Origin: Panorpa germanica
Lineage: Eukaryota > Arthropoda > Insecta > Mecoptera > Panorpidae
Assembly: GCA_963678705.1 (NCBI GenBank)
Contig: OY783216.1
Location: 15,082,596-15,146,595 of the forward strand
Direction: 5' to 3'
Length of the DNA stretch: 64,000 nt
Below, in pieces: positions 11,589-24,000 of the stretch (position 1 is its first letter; every line of letters begins with the position of its first letter). The position numbers were made by a program, and so were the translations under genes. Under the pieces are notes generated by a model. That model was not told the origin of the DNA. It ran no database searches and saw only the letters and a list, made by a program, of their open reading frames with translations.

Positions 11589-12411
11589 AGTTAACATGGG
11601 ATTACGACCTACAGATGTTTTATGTTACATTCTCATAAATTGCATTTAATAATTAACTAAAATATTAAATAACAAGAGGTTTATTATGTTCAGTAAATAA
11701 GCAGAACCAATATCTTACTTTACCCTAAAAATCATAAATTATGCATTTTAAAACTCTTAAGTCAAAACGATAACCTACATTTATTTTATCTGTCATTTCT
11801 TTAAAAACTCACTTATAAATTGCATTTAATAATTACCTAAAATATCAAATAACAAGAGTTCTTTTATGTTCAGTAAATAAATAGAACCAATATCTTACTT
11901 TATCATAAAAATCATAAATTATACATTTAAAAACTGTAAGTCAGAACCGTGGCCCTTGTAACCTATGTTGTAAATCCCACGCTGATTCTAAGAACCACTT
12001 GACACTTGACTTAGGGTCCTACCCTTAGGTTATTATACAGTTAGTATATATACAGTTCTTAGAGATACTTTAAGGCAGTCTGTAAAAGTGCAAGCATCAA
12101 TCGAGATCGCTTAAACTTATACTTGCTCAAAGAATCTCTATAGAAACACCACAATCGCTGTATGTGTTTCTTTGATTCAGTAATGGTCAATTTCTATCGC
12201 AGATTATTGACATTACCATAATTTAAATTTAAAAATACAAAAGTATAAATTGCAAAAGAAAGAAAACAAAAATTAATAAAATATATAATAAAATATAAAC
12301 TTAAATAATTGTTTTATTTACGACGACTACGACATATGAATTAATAAGTAAATTAACTACCCAATATAAATTTGTTAATTACTTTCGGCTCCCAGAAAGT
12401 GTACTTTAACT
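11589..12411 (+). repeat. 3' LTR of the Gypsy-type element
   Basis: Direct repeat of 2230-3051, with small differences (for example near 12140-12170, where the right copy carries an extra 'agaaacaccacaatcgctg'-like stretch). It ends TTTAACT and is followed by the target copy TGCA and the mariner transposase. Confidence 0.88.
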
Positions 12412-12415
12412 TGCA

Positions 12416-12965
12416 GCCTGAGTAATATTTTGTCGAAGCTCGTCCAATATTGCTACGGGTTTTTAATAAACTCTTTCTTCAAGACAATCACAATAGAAGA
12501 AGTCCAGGGGGTTAAGATCGGGTAAATGGAATGGCCATGAATGGGGTGGATACACTTCGTTTAAGTATTCTCACACAGGACGAGCATAGTGAGCTGGGCA
12601 ACCATCAATTTGCAACCGAATGTTTTGTAAGTCACTTATGGGCACGTCTTCTAATAATTCTGACAAGTCATTTTGTAAAAAGTTTAAAAAACTAATGCCA
12701 TCTAAATTCCTTGTACCTCAAAGGGCTTAAGCACTTTTCCATTTAATATGCCCGTTTATAGGTTAATCTTGATACTGGGATTTGTCTGGTCTCATTAGGT
12801 GCGGATTTTCGCTGCTCCAGCTATGTAGGTTATGAAGATTTAAATAACCATCTTTCTTGCTGGTTGTTTCATTCGACTATAGAATTTTACCTAAATATTG
12901 GGGATATTTCCTGAGCTTTTGCAGCACGGCAAAATGCGACCTGTTGTGTATATTATCCAGTAGTA
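12416..12965 (-). pseudogene. Tc1/mariner (IS630-like) DDE transposase, broken
   Basis: Minus-strand reading shows catalytic-domain motifs of this family across shifted frames: HNLHSWSSENPH near 12830, an 'ELLEDVPI'-like stretch near 12650, the Asp of DGCPAH near 12605, and LPDLNPLDFF near 12520. The two motif Asp residues are spaced as in mariner-type enzymes. ILDELRQNITQAA follows at about 12420, directly before the LTR element. Its continuation, the C-terminus GKHFEHLL, lies at about 2105-2200 on the other side of the insertion. The N-terminal DNA-binding region is not recognisable. Several stops and frameshifts make it a pseudogene. Confidence 0.8.
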
Positions 12966-12969
12966 ATAA

Positions 12970-13671
12970 CGTTCGAAAAAAACAATCTTTTTTAAGGCGA
13001 TGTTGTGCCTGTAATAATGCCGGTGGGAAACAATTTGAACATTTACTGTATTGTAAATAATGCAATAAATTTATAAAATAAATAAAAAAATGTTTGTACC
13101 ATTTGTTTTAATTTATTCAACTATAAAAAATCTATTTTGGGTATTGTAAAAGATTTAAATATCAACAACAACAATTTATGAAATATGGTTCTTGTTTAGA
13201 AATAGTATGCATAATTTTCTTTCAATGCTAGTTTTCCTAATGTATTATACCATTTTAGAATCCTAAAGAGTTGCGCCAATTTTTAAAAAAACTTGCCATA
13301 GTAGTGTTCATACTTTTTTTTTTCACCTCGATGAGTTAAAGTTGACTGTAAGTAAAAATCTTAAAAAATTTTATGGAAGAAAATAATTTTGATTAAATTT
13401 TTGTAAAAACTACTAGCATTCTGGGAGTTTTAATGGTTGTGATGGATAGCAGTGCTATTTAGGTTGCCGATACAAAATAAAATCAGAAATATTTTAAAAA
13501 TTGTGGTCGTGGTAGTTAAAAACATCTCAAGGTGTTTCAATTTTCAAAAAAAAAAAATTTTTTTTCTAATTCCTAAACAAAATGAGGTAAACATTTTTTT
13601 TTTTTTCTTGTGTAGTCATGAGCAGAACCACCTTCTGGTGCCGGCTTATCGTTAAATTTTGGGACACTTTG
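12970..13671. repeat. Right long inverted arm of the mariner derivative
   Basis: This is the inverted counterpart of 1496-2205. Its inner end encodes, on the plus strand at about 12975-13060, the same transposase C-terminus (GGKQFEHLL) that the left arm encodes on the minus strand. The element therefore carries two oppositely facing transposase 3' ends. The outer end is the complement of CAGGGTGTCCC-like sequence, with one or two changes at the tip. Confidence 0.75.
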
Positions 13672-13673
13672 TA

Positions 13674-16600
13674 TAGTGCTTTGGCCCCAATATATAGTCC
13701 TGAAAAGTATCATAAAGTCTAAGAAAATAATATGTTATATATATGTAATTAACAATGACGCCAGTATTAAGAGTTAGTGTATTTGCTTTAAGATAATAAC
13801 AACTATCAATATTTTACTTGCCAACTATTTTTGTTTTTATCGCTATTTGTATAAAATACGAGAAACTTCAATCAAATTTGCACTTTTAAATTGTTTAATA
13901 CTTTTTATTGAAAGTAAAACAGTAATCACTTAGAAATATAACAGTACGACAGCCATATGTATAAAACTCGGAGATGCTCGGAAATATGACGTCAGAGGAC
14001 TAAGATATATTTGGAATATTAGTAAGAGGCGTATTTAGAAGTTTCATTAAAGGCGTTCTTTAAAAGCAATGTTGTTTTGTTGAATTACTGAAGGTAATCT
14101 AAAGCAAAGATTCAAAAATCTATTATTATTCCCACATTACAAAATTTCCTAATATTATCCATAAAAAAATGTAATTAATTACGTCTATACTTAATATAAT
14201 AGATCCAATTCTTCTAATGGTGATCTTAAAGTACTTATTCGAAATAAATATAACTAAAGTTAACATGAAAGGCAAATATAAATATTTATTTCTTTGATTT
14301 TCTATGTCTGTTGATTTTTCTTTCCTTTTAAATAAGATATTTAGATTTTTTTATTATTCTAGAGCACTTAAATAATTCTTCCTGAATTGGTACCAGGATT
14401 AAATGGCGTATGTCTAAAATATGTACAGTCAAGCCAATAAACTTTCTTATAAAATACAGAGCAAATCTTTGTGTGCCATGAAATTATCATAGTAGCAGTT
14501 GTCCCTATATGAGTTACTACACCATGAACTAAGCTATGACGATTACATTACAATCCATGTAATATTATAATTCTGTGGTTTGTGATCGTATCGCGTCAGA
14601 CAGCAGTGGGAACTGGTGAAAAAGAAGTTATTAGGTGAGTAAATATTACAAAAAAAATCTTAAAGCATTATTGTTTAAATTAATTATTTATTGGTATATT
14701 CTAATATAAATTTAAATATTGAAATATTCACCCTAAAGCATTTCAAATAATTAAAAAATTAATCTCATGGTGTTTATGAGTTGCTTAGATGCCATCCATA
14801 AATTACGTCACACAAATTTCTTGCTATTCTGACCACATTGCTTTAAGATAACTCTTCCTATTGGATGTAAGAACTACAGAATAATTTAGTTTTTTAGGTA
14901 CTACTTCTGTTAAGTATAAAATAAAAACCCTTTAACAAATAAAAATTTACTAATATATTGTTAGTATATTATGTAAACTAAGAATATTTTGTTTATGCAC
15001 TAATTTTTTTTAACGCCTATCTTATGACATACACAAATACTTTTTATACACAAAATTTTTTATCTTTTTGTTAAGTTGTTAATATTGACTCAATAACTTC
15101 ATGTATTCATTGTTTGTAGTTATATCTTACAATCGTTGGTGCATCGTCTCTTGATACGAGACTGAAATTCAGAGCATTAAAATACTGCGCATGCGTTGAA
15201 TATCTTTTAAGCACGGCTTGCCCATAAAATGTTCTTGTGCATATTCATTCTATGTATAAAATACATCTTCGATGCGTTTTTAGTGTAAGTATTTATTTAA
15301 ATCTAATTTCTTTGCTTCAAATTCGCAAATTCAATATAAAATGTTGTGAAATAATGTACTGGAAACTTTGTCAAATAACTATGAAAAACTAATAATACGT
15401 TTCACATTTATTAATAATTCGAAAATATGGATTTTTGTTAACCATTTGTAATACATTTTTATGCATTTCGCTTAATATTTTGTCTTAAAGTTTCGATAAA
15501 CAGAAACGGTTCTTCATAAAAAAATTGTAAATAGCATACCGAGGGATCTGGATTTATATACTATAAAAAATCTTAAATATTATTTAAATATATATTTTAC
15601 TTGTATTTACTTTTGTAAAATATTTATTTTGTAATATTTTGTAAATGTATATAAATATTAAAGGATTACCAATAGTAAGTAAATGTACATTGGGATTCTG
15701 ATCATAATATACAGGAAGGGTATTTATTATTTTATTCCTTCATTGATATTAATGATACCTATAGCTATCAAATGCATAAAAGTAAAGTATTGTAATTATA
15801 ATATAAACCTGGTAAGTATTCTGACCACGTCGCGTCCAGAGCATCAGTCGCGTATAGAACGGTCGGCAATGTCTTTGATAAGACAGTGACGATTTAGTAG
15901 GGATGGAAAGTCAACTTTCGATTGTTTAAGGAGGTACATGACGTACCGCTAAAGCAAAAGGAGTAACTCTCGGTAATGCGAAACTCGAAATATAGAAAAG
16001 ATGAACATTTATCGAGACGAGAAAGTGAATTTCTTAATTCCTAATTTAATTATTTTATTGCAACTATTTTTTGATAGTTTAATAATTAAGAATTACATGT
16101 AATTAATGTTAAATTCATATTAATTCAAAGTCAAATTAAATATTGGTAAAAAGTAATAAGTTTGACAAAGCTGTGACAAGAAAAAAATTTAGGTGTAAAA
16201 CTGCCTTTATTCATTTCTTGAAGTATGATCTGCTTTTATTTTGAATTTCACTCACTATATGCCATTTCCAACGTTACCAGCACATATCCAGTATTTACTC
16301 TAGTGGATTGATTTTTAAATTATTTGCGAAAATATTTAAAATAGTTTCCAGAATTACAATATATTATAGTTTGAATGCACGTACTTTTTAAACGGTGTTA
16401 CCATTTCTTCTTGGTTAAAAGTTAGGATTTATTTATATATAAATTACTTATTTTTAATCATTCAATCGGATTAAGCCAATGCTTCGTAAATATACAAGGC
16501 CCTACAGCGTTTCAGTCATTGGTATGTGACGTCATCAATTCGATCACATCACTTTGAGACACTAAAAGCCAGAAATATTGAAAAAATAATATTAAAACTT

Positions 16601-16685
16601 GGGGTATGATATATTGAGATACTAGTTGTGCGTGTTTGCTAATAATTAGAATAACAAAATTTTAATTCAGTAGCGGCAATGATTC
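13674..16685. other. Long stretch without a recognisable gene
   Basis: AT-rich sequence. Short patches near 14380-14640 and 15800-15980 are less AT-rich and could be decayed exons, but no frame longer than about 70 codons holds and no splice-site pair is convincing. Confidence 0.5.
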
Positions 16686-16803
16686 CCATGATTCCATCAT
16701 GGATCAAAAATGCAAGTTTTCTCATTCCTGTACCACTTATACAACCCCAAATGAAAACAAATCCACCTCCGTATTTTACCATCGGAACTAAATTTACTTA
16801 ATT
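16686..16803 (-). pseudogene. Tc1-like transposase fragment
   Basis: About 40 codons on the minus strand read NLVPMVKYGGGFVFIWGCIS followed by GTGMRKLAF and DGIMG. This is the block around the second catalytic Asp of Tc1-like transposases, where the family shows KHGGGSVMVWGC then LxFIDGIM. Two extra residues interrupt the FIDGIM motif. Nothing recognisable extends on either side. No terminal repeats were found that could define the original element. Confidence 0.72.
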
Positions 16804-16821
16804 TAATTCCATGTTAGGTTT

Positions 16822-16863
16822 TCTCCATACTTTATAATGTGTTATTATAGTATGGAGAAAATT
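16822..16863. repeat. Short inverted repeat (hairpin)
   Basis: TTTTCTCCATACT and its complement AGTATGGAGAAAA are separated by about 17 bp of AT-rich loop. It lies directly upstream, in minus orientation, of the Tc1 transposase remnant. Function unknown. Confidence 0.6.
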
Positions 16864-19769
16864 GATAACGTAGATATAGTTGTTATATAGAACTATGCAA
16901 TTAGAAGGTTAATTTCTGTTATTTTATCCAATTGAGCGCTAAAATATTCTTAGTAACTAAAAAATCCAGTAAGATCGTAAATATGCCTCGGGTTAAAGTC
17001 CCTAATTGCAGGTCGTAGACTAAAAACTGTAGCACTAATATAGTATTCAAAGACACGTGTAAAACACAATTGATGTAAATAATACAAAATTTGATGGTGG
17101 ATGTTTGTTCTATGTGGAGATTCCTTTAGCCTATTACATCCTGCAGGGTTGCTAGCTTCTCAGTTGTAGATTCTTCCGTAGACGATTATCCACCAGATTT
17201 TCACAAGATAAGAATTACTTCTTTTAAGCTGGTTTAATAGTTTTCTTGTTTGAAGAGTATTGTTGAAATAGAGACTACTTAGAGCGGCTTAAGTGACCAG
17301 GCATCCAACATACCTTGTCGAAGAATTAATATCTTTGGTACTATTAATTAAACACTTTTTATTAAAATAAGTAATCAATTAGTTTTATTTAGTCATCTAG
17401 TTACGTAATTACAGTATTATTTCACCTAATTAAAAAGGATTCTAAATATTTAACTCAATATATCAATTTTTGTATAATATTTAATTAATAGAAAAACGTG
17501 TTCAACAAATATAATAACGTATGAACACCGGTTCTTTCTGTCAGAGACCTGCTGATACTTCTATCTCTAGAACCACTCTGTTACTGCACTTCAAGTACCA
17601 CTGCCGTACCACTGGCGTTCTAGCCTCATTACAATCGTATAACACCAATTTAGTGTTACATTAGATTGAAACAATACAAAATGTCTCACGGACCAGCGCC
17701 AATATTTAAAGCGCTTAATTTAAATAATAATTTGTTATGCATTCAATATTAAAATTGAAGCTAACATAATACAATTCTTGCATAATAAATAACATTTATA
17801 TTAAAAATAAAAAGATAAGTACGATATTGTACGTACTCACAACAATATTTTGTGACTTTTACAGGCACACGTAATATAGTTGACCCTTCCTGTACTACCA
17901 TATTTCAGAAAATTAAAAGGTTAATAGTTCAATGATTACGGATATTTTGTAAAAGTATTATGTATAAATAGAAATTACACCACTGTATATAATTAATACA
18001 TAACAAGAAACAAACAGGATAATATTTCATTTTTTATTTCACTGTATAATTTTTTGAAATGTTCTGTATAAAGAATTATGCCGAACTCACAAAAATTTTA
18101 CTAATGCATATGTAACAGCAGGTATGTAGTACCTCCAATTGATCAAATTTATGGAAATATATTAAATTTTACAATATACGAGTGATGGAAATAAAATACC
18201 AAGACTGATTTTACTGCAGACGAACTACGTGTGCGTTAAAGTCGTACGACCGACAGCTGTGTAGCTCCTCTTGTGTATACAATCAAAGTAGTGATAGTGC
18301 AACGAATTGTGGTGAAATTTTATATGAAAAACTCTGATACACCCTACAGTACACAAGTTTGACTTGGCGTACTGTCGTATCGGTACGCGGGTATGTATGT
18401 TTTGTGACACAACACATGCAAAGAACACAGAAGTCGGTTTTCTTTAAGAGTTCTAGCCGCTTAAATATGCCGTCGCATGTAGTGTACGATAGGCCTCAGA
18501 CTGTCTTTTTTAATAGGAAGTATTCTAGTTGTCTTGAATAATTTTGCATAAACATAAACAATACCTGCAGAAACATATTTATAATTAACAGTTTATAAAA
18601 GTTTAAATTGCAGTTGCATTTAAATTTCAGTGTTTTTACTAAAGTAATAAATTCATAAAAGATTATTTTGGTATCCTCAAATAAAATGTATATACGAGTT
18701 TATTTATAAATATATTTTATTATTTTTATTACTGAGGGTTTTTTATGATCTTTTCTATTGTTGTTTCTTATTTATTACTTAGTAACACATCTTATAGTGT
18801 GTTCCTCAAAAACTGCGTAATGTAAAATGTTTTTGCAATATTTCTCATATTATAAGATTTATGATTTATTGTTCTTTTATGGTGTAAATCGTTTGCGCCA
18901 TGCAAAATAAGGACACTTATCTACTACTTATCGACAGAAAGAATATTCAATTGTACGCAGTAGCTCTATTTTATTGTATGAAGCCTATTGAGTTCCTATT
19001 GAGTCTTTTTTCCTTCTTCACTTATCGGATATACTGGTCACCTGATCACATTGCAACTACATGGGGTCCTAATTATTATAAGAATTTGTACATAAGGTTA
19101 ATTTTACTCTCTAATGTTTTATAATATTTAAGATATTTCCAAACAAACCAATTAACTATTATGATGAGTCAGATTCACAGTGTTCGTGATGAGAATGTAA
19201 ATCCCATATATTATGAAATTAAAGAAACATTTTTAAAATAGACAACCACTCAAAAAACCACCTTAGAAAAATGCTACGGGCAGATATCAGGCCCGTCCAA
19301 TTGGAACCCGAACATGTGTTATGAAGCAGGGGCAGACGAATGATGGCGTTCAACCAAGATTAAGTTAGCGCTTTATTATTTACAGTTCAAATTTTTTTTA
19401 TAGTTCAGGGTAAGACATAAGGAGAGAGTATTTTTTGGTAGAGATATCTGATAATATCTAACAACAATTAATAAGGTGCTTAACAACAAACAACAAATAA
19501 TAAGGTTAATAATAATGTTATTAATAATGTTTGCTTTTGCAATATTTTTACATCAACAAATTTAGGACTTAATGTGCATCGTGTTTATTTCGAGATTCCA
19601 TTGTGCTTCTAATAGTTATTTGTATTGTGTGTTATTATTAGTGCCTTAACACCAATTTTATATCAACAAGTTCACTGTGCATTGTTTTAATTCAATATGA
19701 GTATTATTTATGTAATTATTACACTATATTTCTATTCTTTAACCAACTGTAAATTATTTTATTTTTAGG
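16864..19769. other. Long stretch without a recognisable gene
   Basis: AT-rich. Less AT-rich patches lie at 17100-17330, 17520-17640, 18190-18500 and 19260-19370. They contain short frames but no family motif. I see no repeat boundary or RNA gene. Confidence 0.45.
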
Positions 19770-20100
19770 TGTCTGGAAATACAGAGAAAAATGCAGTGTG
19801 TTAAACATTAATAATATGCTGTCAAAGAATCTGATGAAACTCTGTGAAAATCTTTTTACCAATGAAATGTACCAATCAAATATTTCCATACGTCTGAACC
19901 AAAATGCAGAGCTAATAAAACTTCAGGTCCCAGGTAAATACATTCTATATTATATTACATATTTTATGTATTATTATTAGTATACAGTACGTTTTATTTA
20001 TTATAATATTTTATAGGTTCGTCCACTATTCCCACTGCTACGAAAACTCCAAGTCAAAGTGGATATGAAGCAAGAAATAATAGGAATAGGATTGTAAAGG
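19770..20100 (+). pseudogene. Two possible decayed exons, unrecognised
   Basis: A coding-like stretch at about 19815-19934 (MLSKNLMKLCENLFTNEMYQ and onward) ends at CAG|GTAAATAC, a good donor-like site. After about 85 bp an AG at 20017 precedes a second stretch of 28 codons (SSTIPTATKTPSQSG...). The two could join as exons of a small plus-strand gene. I do not recognise the protein and cannot see a start or end. It may belong to the same decayed locus as 22192-24000, which has the same orientation. Confidence 0.3.
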
Positions 20101-20959
20101 AAGGTACTGTTGACCTTAAATATATTCCTGGTTTCAGTTATATTGATTTTAGTACCGATTTAAAATTAGTTACTTTCGCCTATGTCGCTTGTTTTGTAGT
20201 AAAACCACTAAAATATCATTGCGAAATATGTGATACTTGTAAATTAGATTTAGTTGATTCGATAATTCAAGTTTATTAATAATGTTCAAAGAACATTCCC
20301 ACGAGGAGCAGTATTTAATTAGTTAAACATGCTGCTCCGATTAATAATTATATAAATGAGCGTATTGCAAATTTAAATTTAATGATTTAGGAAGTATTTT
20401 ACATGAAGAAGTATTTAAATAAATAAACTTTATATTCAACACTCATAAGGACCATTTTTCCAGTGTTTTAATTAAACGGACAGCTTACAAAGTTAGCTTA
20501 TTACTTGTACATTATTAGGTTTGACAAGCATTGCATTTATTTCAAGATTTTTAAACTGCGACATAATTTGGTTTATTATATTTATTAGAATTGAATTCGG
20601 GAAGTATTCATACATACTTCAATTGTCATTTTATTATATAAAAATATTTTAGTTTAATTATTTACACTTATTATTAACTTAAACACTTACAACTTTGTCT
20701 TCGCTGTATTTCTTTTATTGTTTAATAGCAATATTTCGTTTAATAATATTAAATAACTGGTATATTCATTTTCAATTACGTTCTTTACTTCAACTTCTAT
20801 TTATTATTTATGTATGTATGTATTTTTGAAAATTATGCTGCAAACATCATAGACAATAATGATATTGATCTTTAGATTTTAATTATACTTAAGAGTGCAT
20901 GTATTGTTTTATCAATATCGGTGATAGATCTTTCATTTTAAAAATATTATATTACACTT

Positions 20960-20961
<2 letters not shown>
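20101..20961. other. No gene seen
   Basis: AT-rich sequence with short frames only. Nothing recognisable on either strand. Confidence 0.5.

Positions 20962-21016
<55 letters not shown>
20962..21016. repeat. (AT)n microsatellite
   Basis: About 27 uninterrupted AT dinucleotides. Confidence 0.95.
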
Positions 21017-21022
<6 letters not shown>

Positions 21023-21664
21023 AATGTTAATACATATTATATTATATGATTCAATTAATTTTAATAAATGTTATAAATTAATTTATGATTTTTAATGTTC
21101 CCATTCTCTCTCCCTACCCTAAAACGCACATATACACAAATACATGTATATACTCTCACACACTAATATGCAATTAATTTATACTCACTCATACATATGC
21201 CAAGTACGTGTATACTCACTAAACATAGAAAAGTTGATCAACCAGGATTAAGTTTGCAACATTTATTACCGCAAATGTTTTTATATGGAGTCGAACATCT
21301 CTTATTATCTCTGGCAGATATATGACGGTGTTAATATAAGAAGTAAGTATCTAACATGTTAGGCTGGTCGATTGCAGTCATTTACTACAGTGAAAATAAG
21401 ATATGTTGTTACAATGAAAGCCTTGACAAATAATAGAAATAAGTTTTATTTGACAAATTTGAATTTATATGCGCTTTTTTTGACAAAAAGTCATATGTAA
21501 AAAAAAATACATATCCAATTACGTTGATATAAATGAAGCAATAAAATATGAATAAATGCGAATAAAAATATTTAGAAGCAACACAGTTATATAAAATCGG
21601 ATGCTAATGAACTTGTAATTGCAAATTATATACATACAGATACAGCACTTTTGATTTTAAATTT

Positions 21665-21842
21665 TTTTAAATTTTAAGAACTGACAACAAACTAATTACT
21701 AACTATTTTATATCTTTCTTTTAAGTATAAAATAATAAGAGTAACACAAAATCATGTTGCTGAAGGCAATTTAATATATTCAATAATCACACAAAAACAA
21801 AAGCTTATTAATTACAAAGCCTACTGAATATGACAAAATTCA
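21665..21842 (-). repeat. Copia LTR copy (left)
   Basis: About 178 bp are nearly identical to 28773-28950 and in the same orientation. The copy lies 2.8 kb beyond the end of the Copia pol frame, so it is either the displaced 3' LTR or an independent solo LTR. On the minus strand it begins TGAATTTTGTCATATTC. Boundaries are uncertain by about 15 bp and no target duplication could be confirmed. Confidence 0.72.
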
Positions 21843-21894
21843 ATATTTTCCCTTCATTTTACAGTTATGTATTTCTTTTTATAGGTTATTTTTG

Positions 21895-21990
21895 ATAGCA
21901 CTTAGCAGGGGCCGGACATTCTCTGACAAACTTTTCGTACAAATTTTAACATCGACAAGTGGTGGTCTCATAACGGTAAATCAGAACTAA
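21895..21990 (+). pseudogene. Copia RNase H tail fragment, inverted copy
   Basis: The plus strand here encodes SRGRTFSDKLFVQILTS and following residues. It closely parallels the C-terminal tail (ARGRSLSNKFFVQNLAS) of the minus-strand Copia pol that ends at 24691. It faces opposite to that element and opposite to the LTR copy beside it, so it is not part of a normal element order. Confidence 0.7.
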
Positions 21991-22191
21991 CAGTTTTTTT
22001 AAACGCGGGTACCACTATATCGCGTGGGTAATACTGAATAATATAATTATCGACAATTATCGGCAACAATCGTGAACAACCGTCAAAATTCAAATATGCA
22101 CATGGATGCTTATGTCAAATGATGTCAAAATTCAGTAAGTGCGAAACTTGTGTATAAATAATTTAAAATAAGCAGGACAAGACTTCTGAAT

Positions 22192-24000
22192 AATGTGGTT
22201 AATCTATCAGTGTTGTTTGAGGACCCAAGCACTAGAAATAATTGTAAGTACAAAAATTCCATATTACATTTTTCTATAATTAAATCATAAAAATAGAATC
22301 TTTCTTATTTGATCAATGACAATTAATTTGGATCATGATCATGATTATATTTTTATAACTTAAATAAATAATTTGTAACACTCGTTATATTCAAAGGATT
22401 TATCGTTCTTGCAACAGTATGTGACCAACTCAAAGTCAACATCAAAGTCAAGGAGGATTTAATGGCAGAAAGAGCTCGAAACAATTCAAATATTTGAGGT
22501 AATCATTTCTGCACTTAGTGTTTAAAGTAATACATTAAAAACAAAATATAAGACTATAGTAATAACATCTTTTATCATTTTTATCAGGTGCATTACTCTA
22601 CGATAACAGTGGTTCAATCCTCTGTATGAAGTTTCTCATATTATAAAGTACATCAGTAATTACATTTTTTGATAGCAGTTACACTTATGTTTTAACACAT
22701 GGAAACCCAATTGTGCAGCATATAGAAGAGTCATAAGAGAGGTTCATACTCGAAAAACATTCCCGGGACACATAACTTAGTGACACGTCAAGAAGAACAT
22801 AATTCCGAGATTGAAAACATGTAGTAGACATGCAGTACAAATATTAAGTCAATGAGTAGGAATGCATTTACTCAAATGTCTTCTGGTACATTTATTTATA
22901 TTACAAACAAATCTATTTTCTTCAACCTTATCGTTGACTCTTTTATTTTTCAATTTAGGTCTGCAAGACAACTCTTAAAAAAATATGCTAACTATACTGA
23001 AAAATTCCTTCTCCTTTGCGATCATCTGTTCGATAGCTTAAATGGTTTTATACATAATCAGGAGGATAAAGTGAGAAAACCATCCAAAAGCTCACTAGAA
23101 GAAAATTCACCATACAAAGCGTTTTGGAATAAACATCTACGAACTATTAGAAATATGAAAGCAATACTTTTAAAGACTACCCAAGTTAACAATTACGTGT
23201 CTTAAGAGTTTGGCATTGATAATGTCAAAGTTTTTTGCAATAGGCTACAAAGAACTTTTCGATTTTATAAACATTTATTGAAACATGTAAACCAAGACGC
23301 GTACTTGAACAATTTTTTGGACAGATAAGGTCCCTTAATGGTAGGAATGTTATGCCGAGTACTTATCAGTTTTGCTTGTCCTATATTTATTTTTAATAAC
23401 ATATTAAATTGAACCTAAGGTATTTGGTACAAATTGTGTATATGATTATGGCAATTGTCTTGATAAAGTTGATACTTTCCTAACACAAGCAAATTCATTA
23501 TGGAACGACACCGGTAACTGTATTGCCATTGAAAATCCGATAGACCCAGTATACTGTGCCCCTCAAGAGCACTCGGTGTACGATGCTGTTACTATGAAAT
23601 TTATGAAAGAACTGAAACCATCATGTAACAAATGTATTGAAGACTATAAATCTGGTAAGCGTTTGATTAATATAATTCAATAGACCTAATCTTTTTTAAA
23701 GGTGCTTCATGTTATATTTATTTTAGACGAATATTTGAGGATAGCTTTTGAAAATAATATTAGTACAAATGTTGACGCTGCCAGAAACCTTACAAGGAAC
23801 TTGATACCGAATGTTTGGTATAACAAGTGATCCAGTCTAACGATGCTGCTCTATTTGAAGAACAAAGCAGAATAGTAAACTATGCTGGAGAAAAATAATA
23901 TTATGCAGCTATTAGAACTCTGTCAAATAAATCATGTGGCAGTATGAATACCTTGCTGAAAGGAAATGATCTACGCTTTGATTTAGATTAAATGCAAATG
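22192..24000 (+). pseudogene. Decayed multi-exon gene, unrecognised
   Basis: Several exon-like pieces lie on the plus strand with plausible splice sites. The first has an ATG at 22192 (MWLIYQCCLRTQALEII), then GTAAGT at 22242. A second runs about 22398-22499. A third begins after a pyrimidine-rich tract and AG at about 22957 and gives 80 codons (SARQLLKKYANYTEKFLLL and onward) to a TAA at 23203. A fourth, about 23415-23653, is Cys-containing (KVFGTNCVYDYGNCLDKV; SCNKCIEDYKS) and is followed by GTAAGC. A fifth, from about 23727, reads DEYLRIAFENNISTNVDAAR. Stops and frame changes interrupt the third and fifth. The Cys pattern and a hydrophobic start would suit a secreted protein, but I do not recognise the family. 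Copia tail copies flank the locus on both sides in inverted orientation. Confidence 0.45.

Larger units (their letters stand above)
2230..12411 (+). mobile_element. Gypsy-type LTR retrotransposon, gag only, no pol
   Basis: Two direct repeats of about 822 bp bound the element (2230-3051 and 11589-12411). They begin AGTTAAC and end TTAACT, as in errantivirus-like Gypsy elements such as 17.6 and 297. A 4-bp duplicated target TGCA flanks it (2226-2229 and 12412-12415). A primer-binding site and a polypurine tract lie at the expected inner edges. Subtracting two later insertions (solo LTR and BEL/Pao), the interior is only about 3.3 kb. It holds gag-like coding sequence and no protease, reverse transcriptase or integrase that I can find. 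It depended on another element for movement, or lost pol by deletion. Confidence 0.88.
1496..13671 (-). mobile_element. Tc1/mariner-superfamily derivative, split by a Gypsy LTR element
   Basis: The outer ends are inverted copies of each other: CAGGGTGTCCCAAAATTTAA at 1496 and its complement ending at 13671. TA dinucleotides flank both (1494-1495 and 13672-13673), as expected for Tc1/mariner insertion. Without the 10.2-kb LTR element at 2230-12411, the unit would be about 2 kb. The inverted arms are unusually long (about 700 bp each). Each carries the same transposase C-terminal coding sequence, so the structure is not a simple mariner with short terminal repeats. The transposase is broken, so the element cannot move itself. 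Confidence 0.8.

Noticed and set aside
12857-13060. Plus-strand frame of 67 codons as a gene
   Set aside because: Only its last third is real coding (transposase C-terminus of the inverted arm). The rest is antisense to the transposase pseudogene.
14380-14640. Minus-strand stretch VYWLDCTYFRHTPFNPG as a possible protein fragment
   Set aside because: About 35 codons only. I could not tie it to a family or extend it.
18225-19124. Short frames at 18225-18541 and 18900-19124
   Set aside because: No motif, no splice context and no repeat support. Lengths are compatible with chance.
19355-21275. Similar 35-bp phrases near 19355 and 21237 (caaccaagattaagtt / caaccaggattaagtt)
   Set aside because: Possible ends of a repeat, but no duplicated target or longer similarity could be shown by eye.
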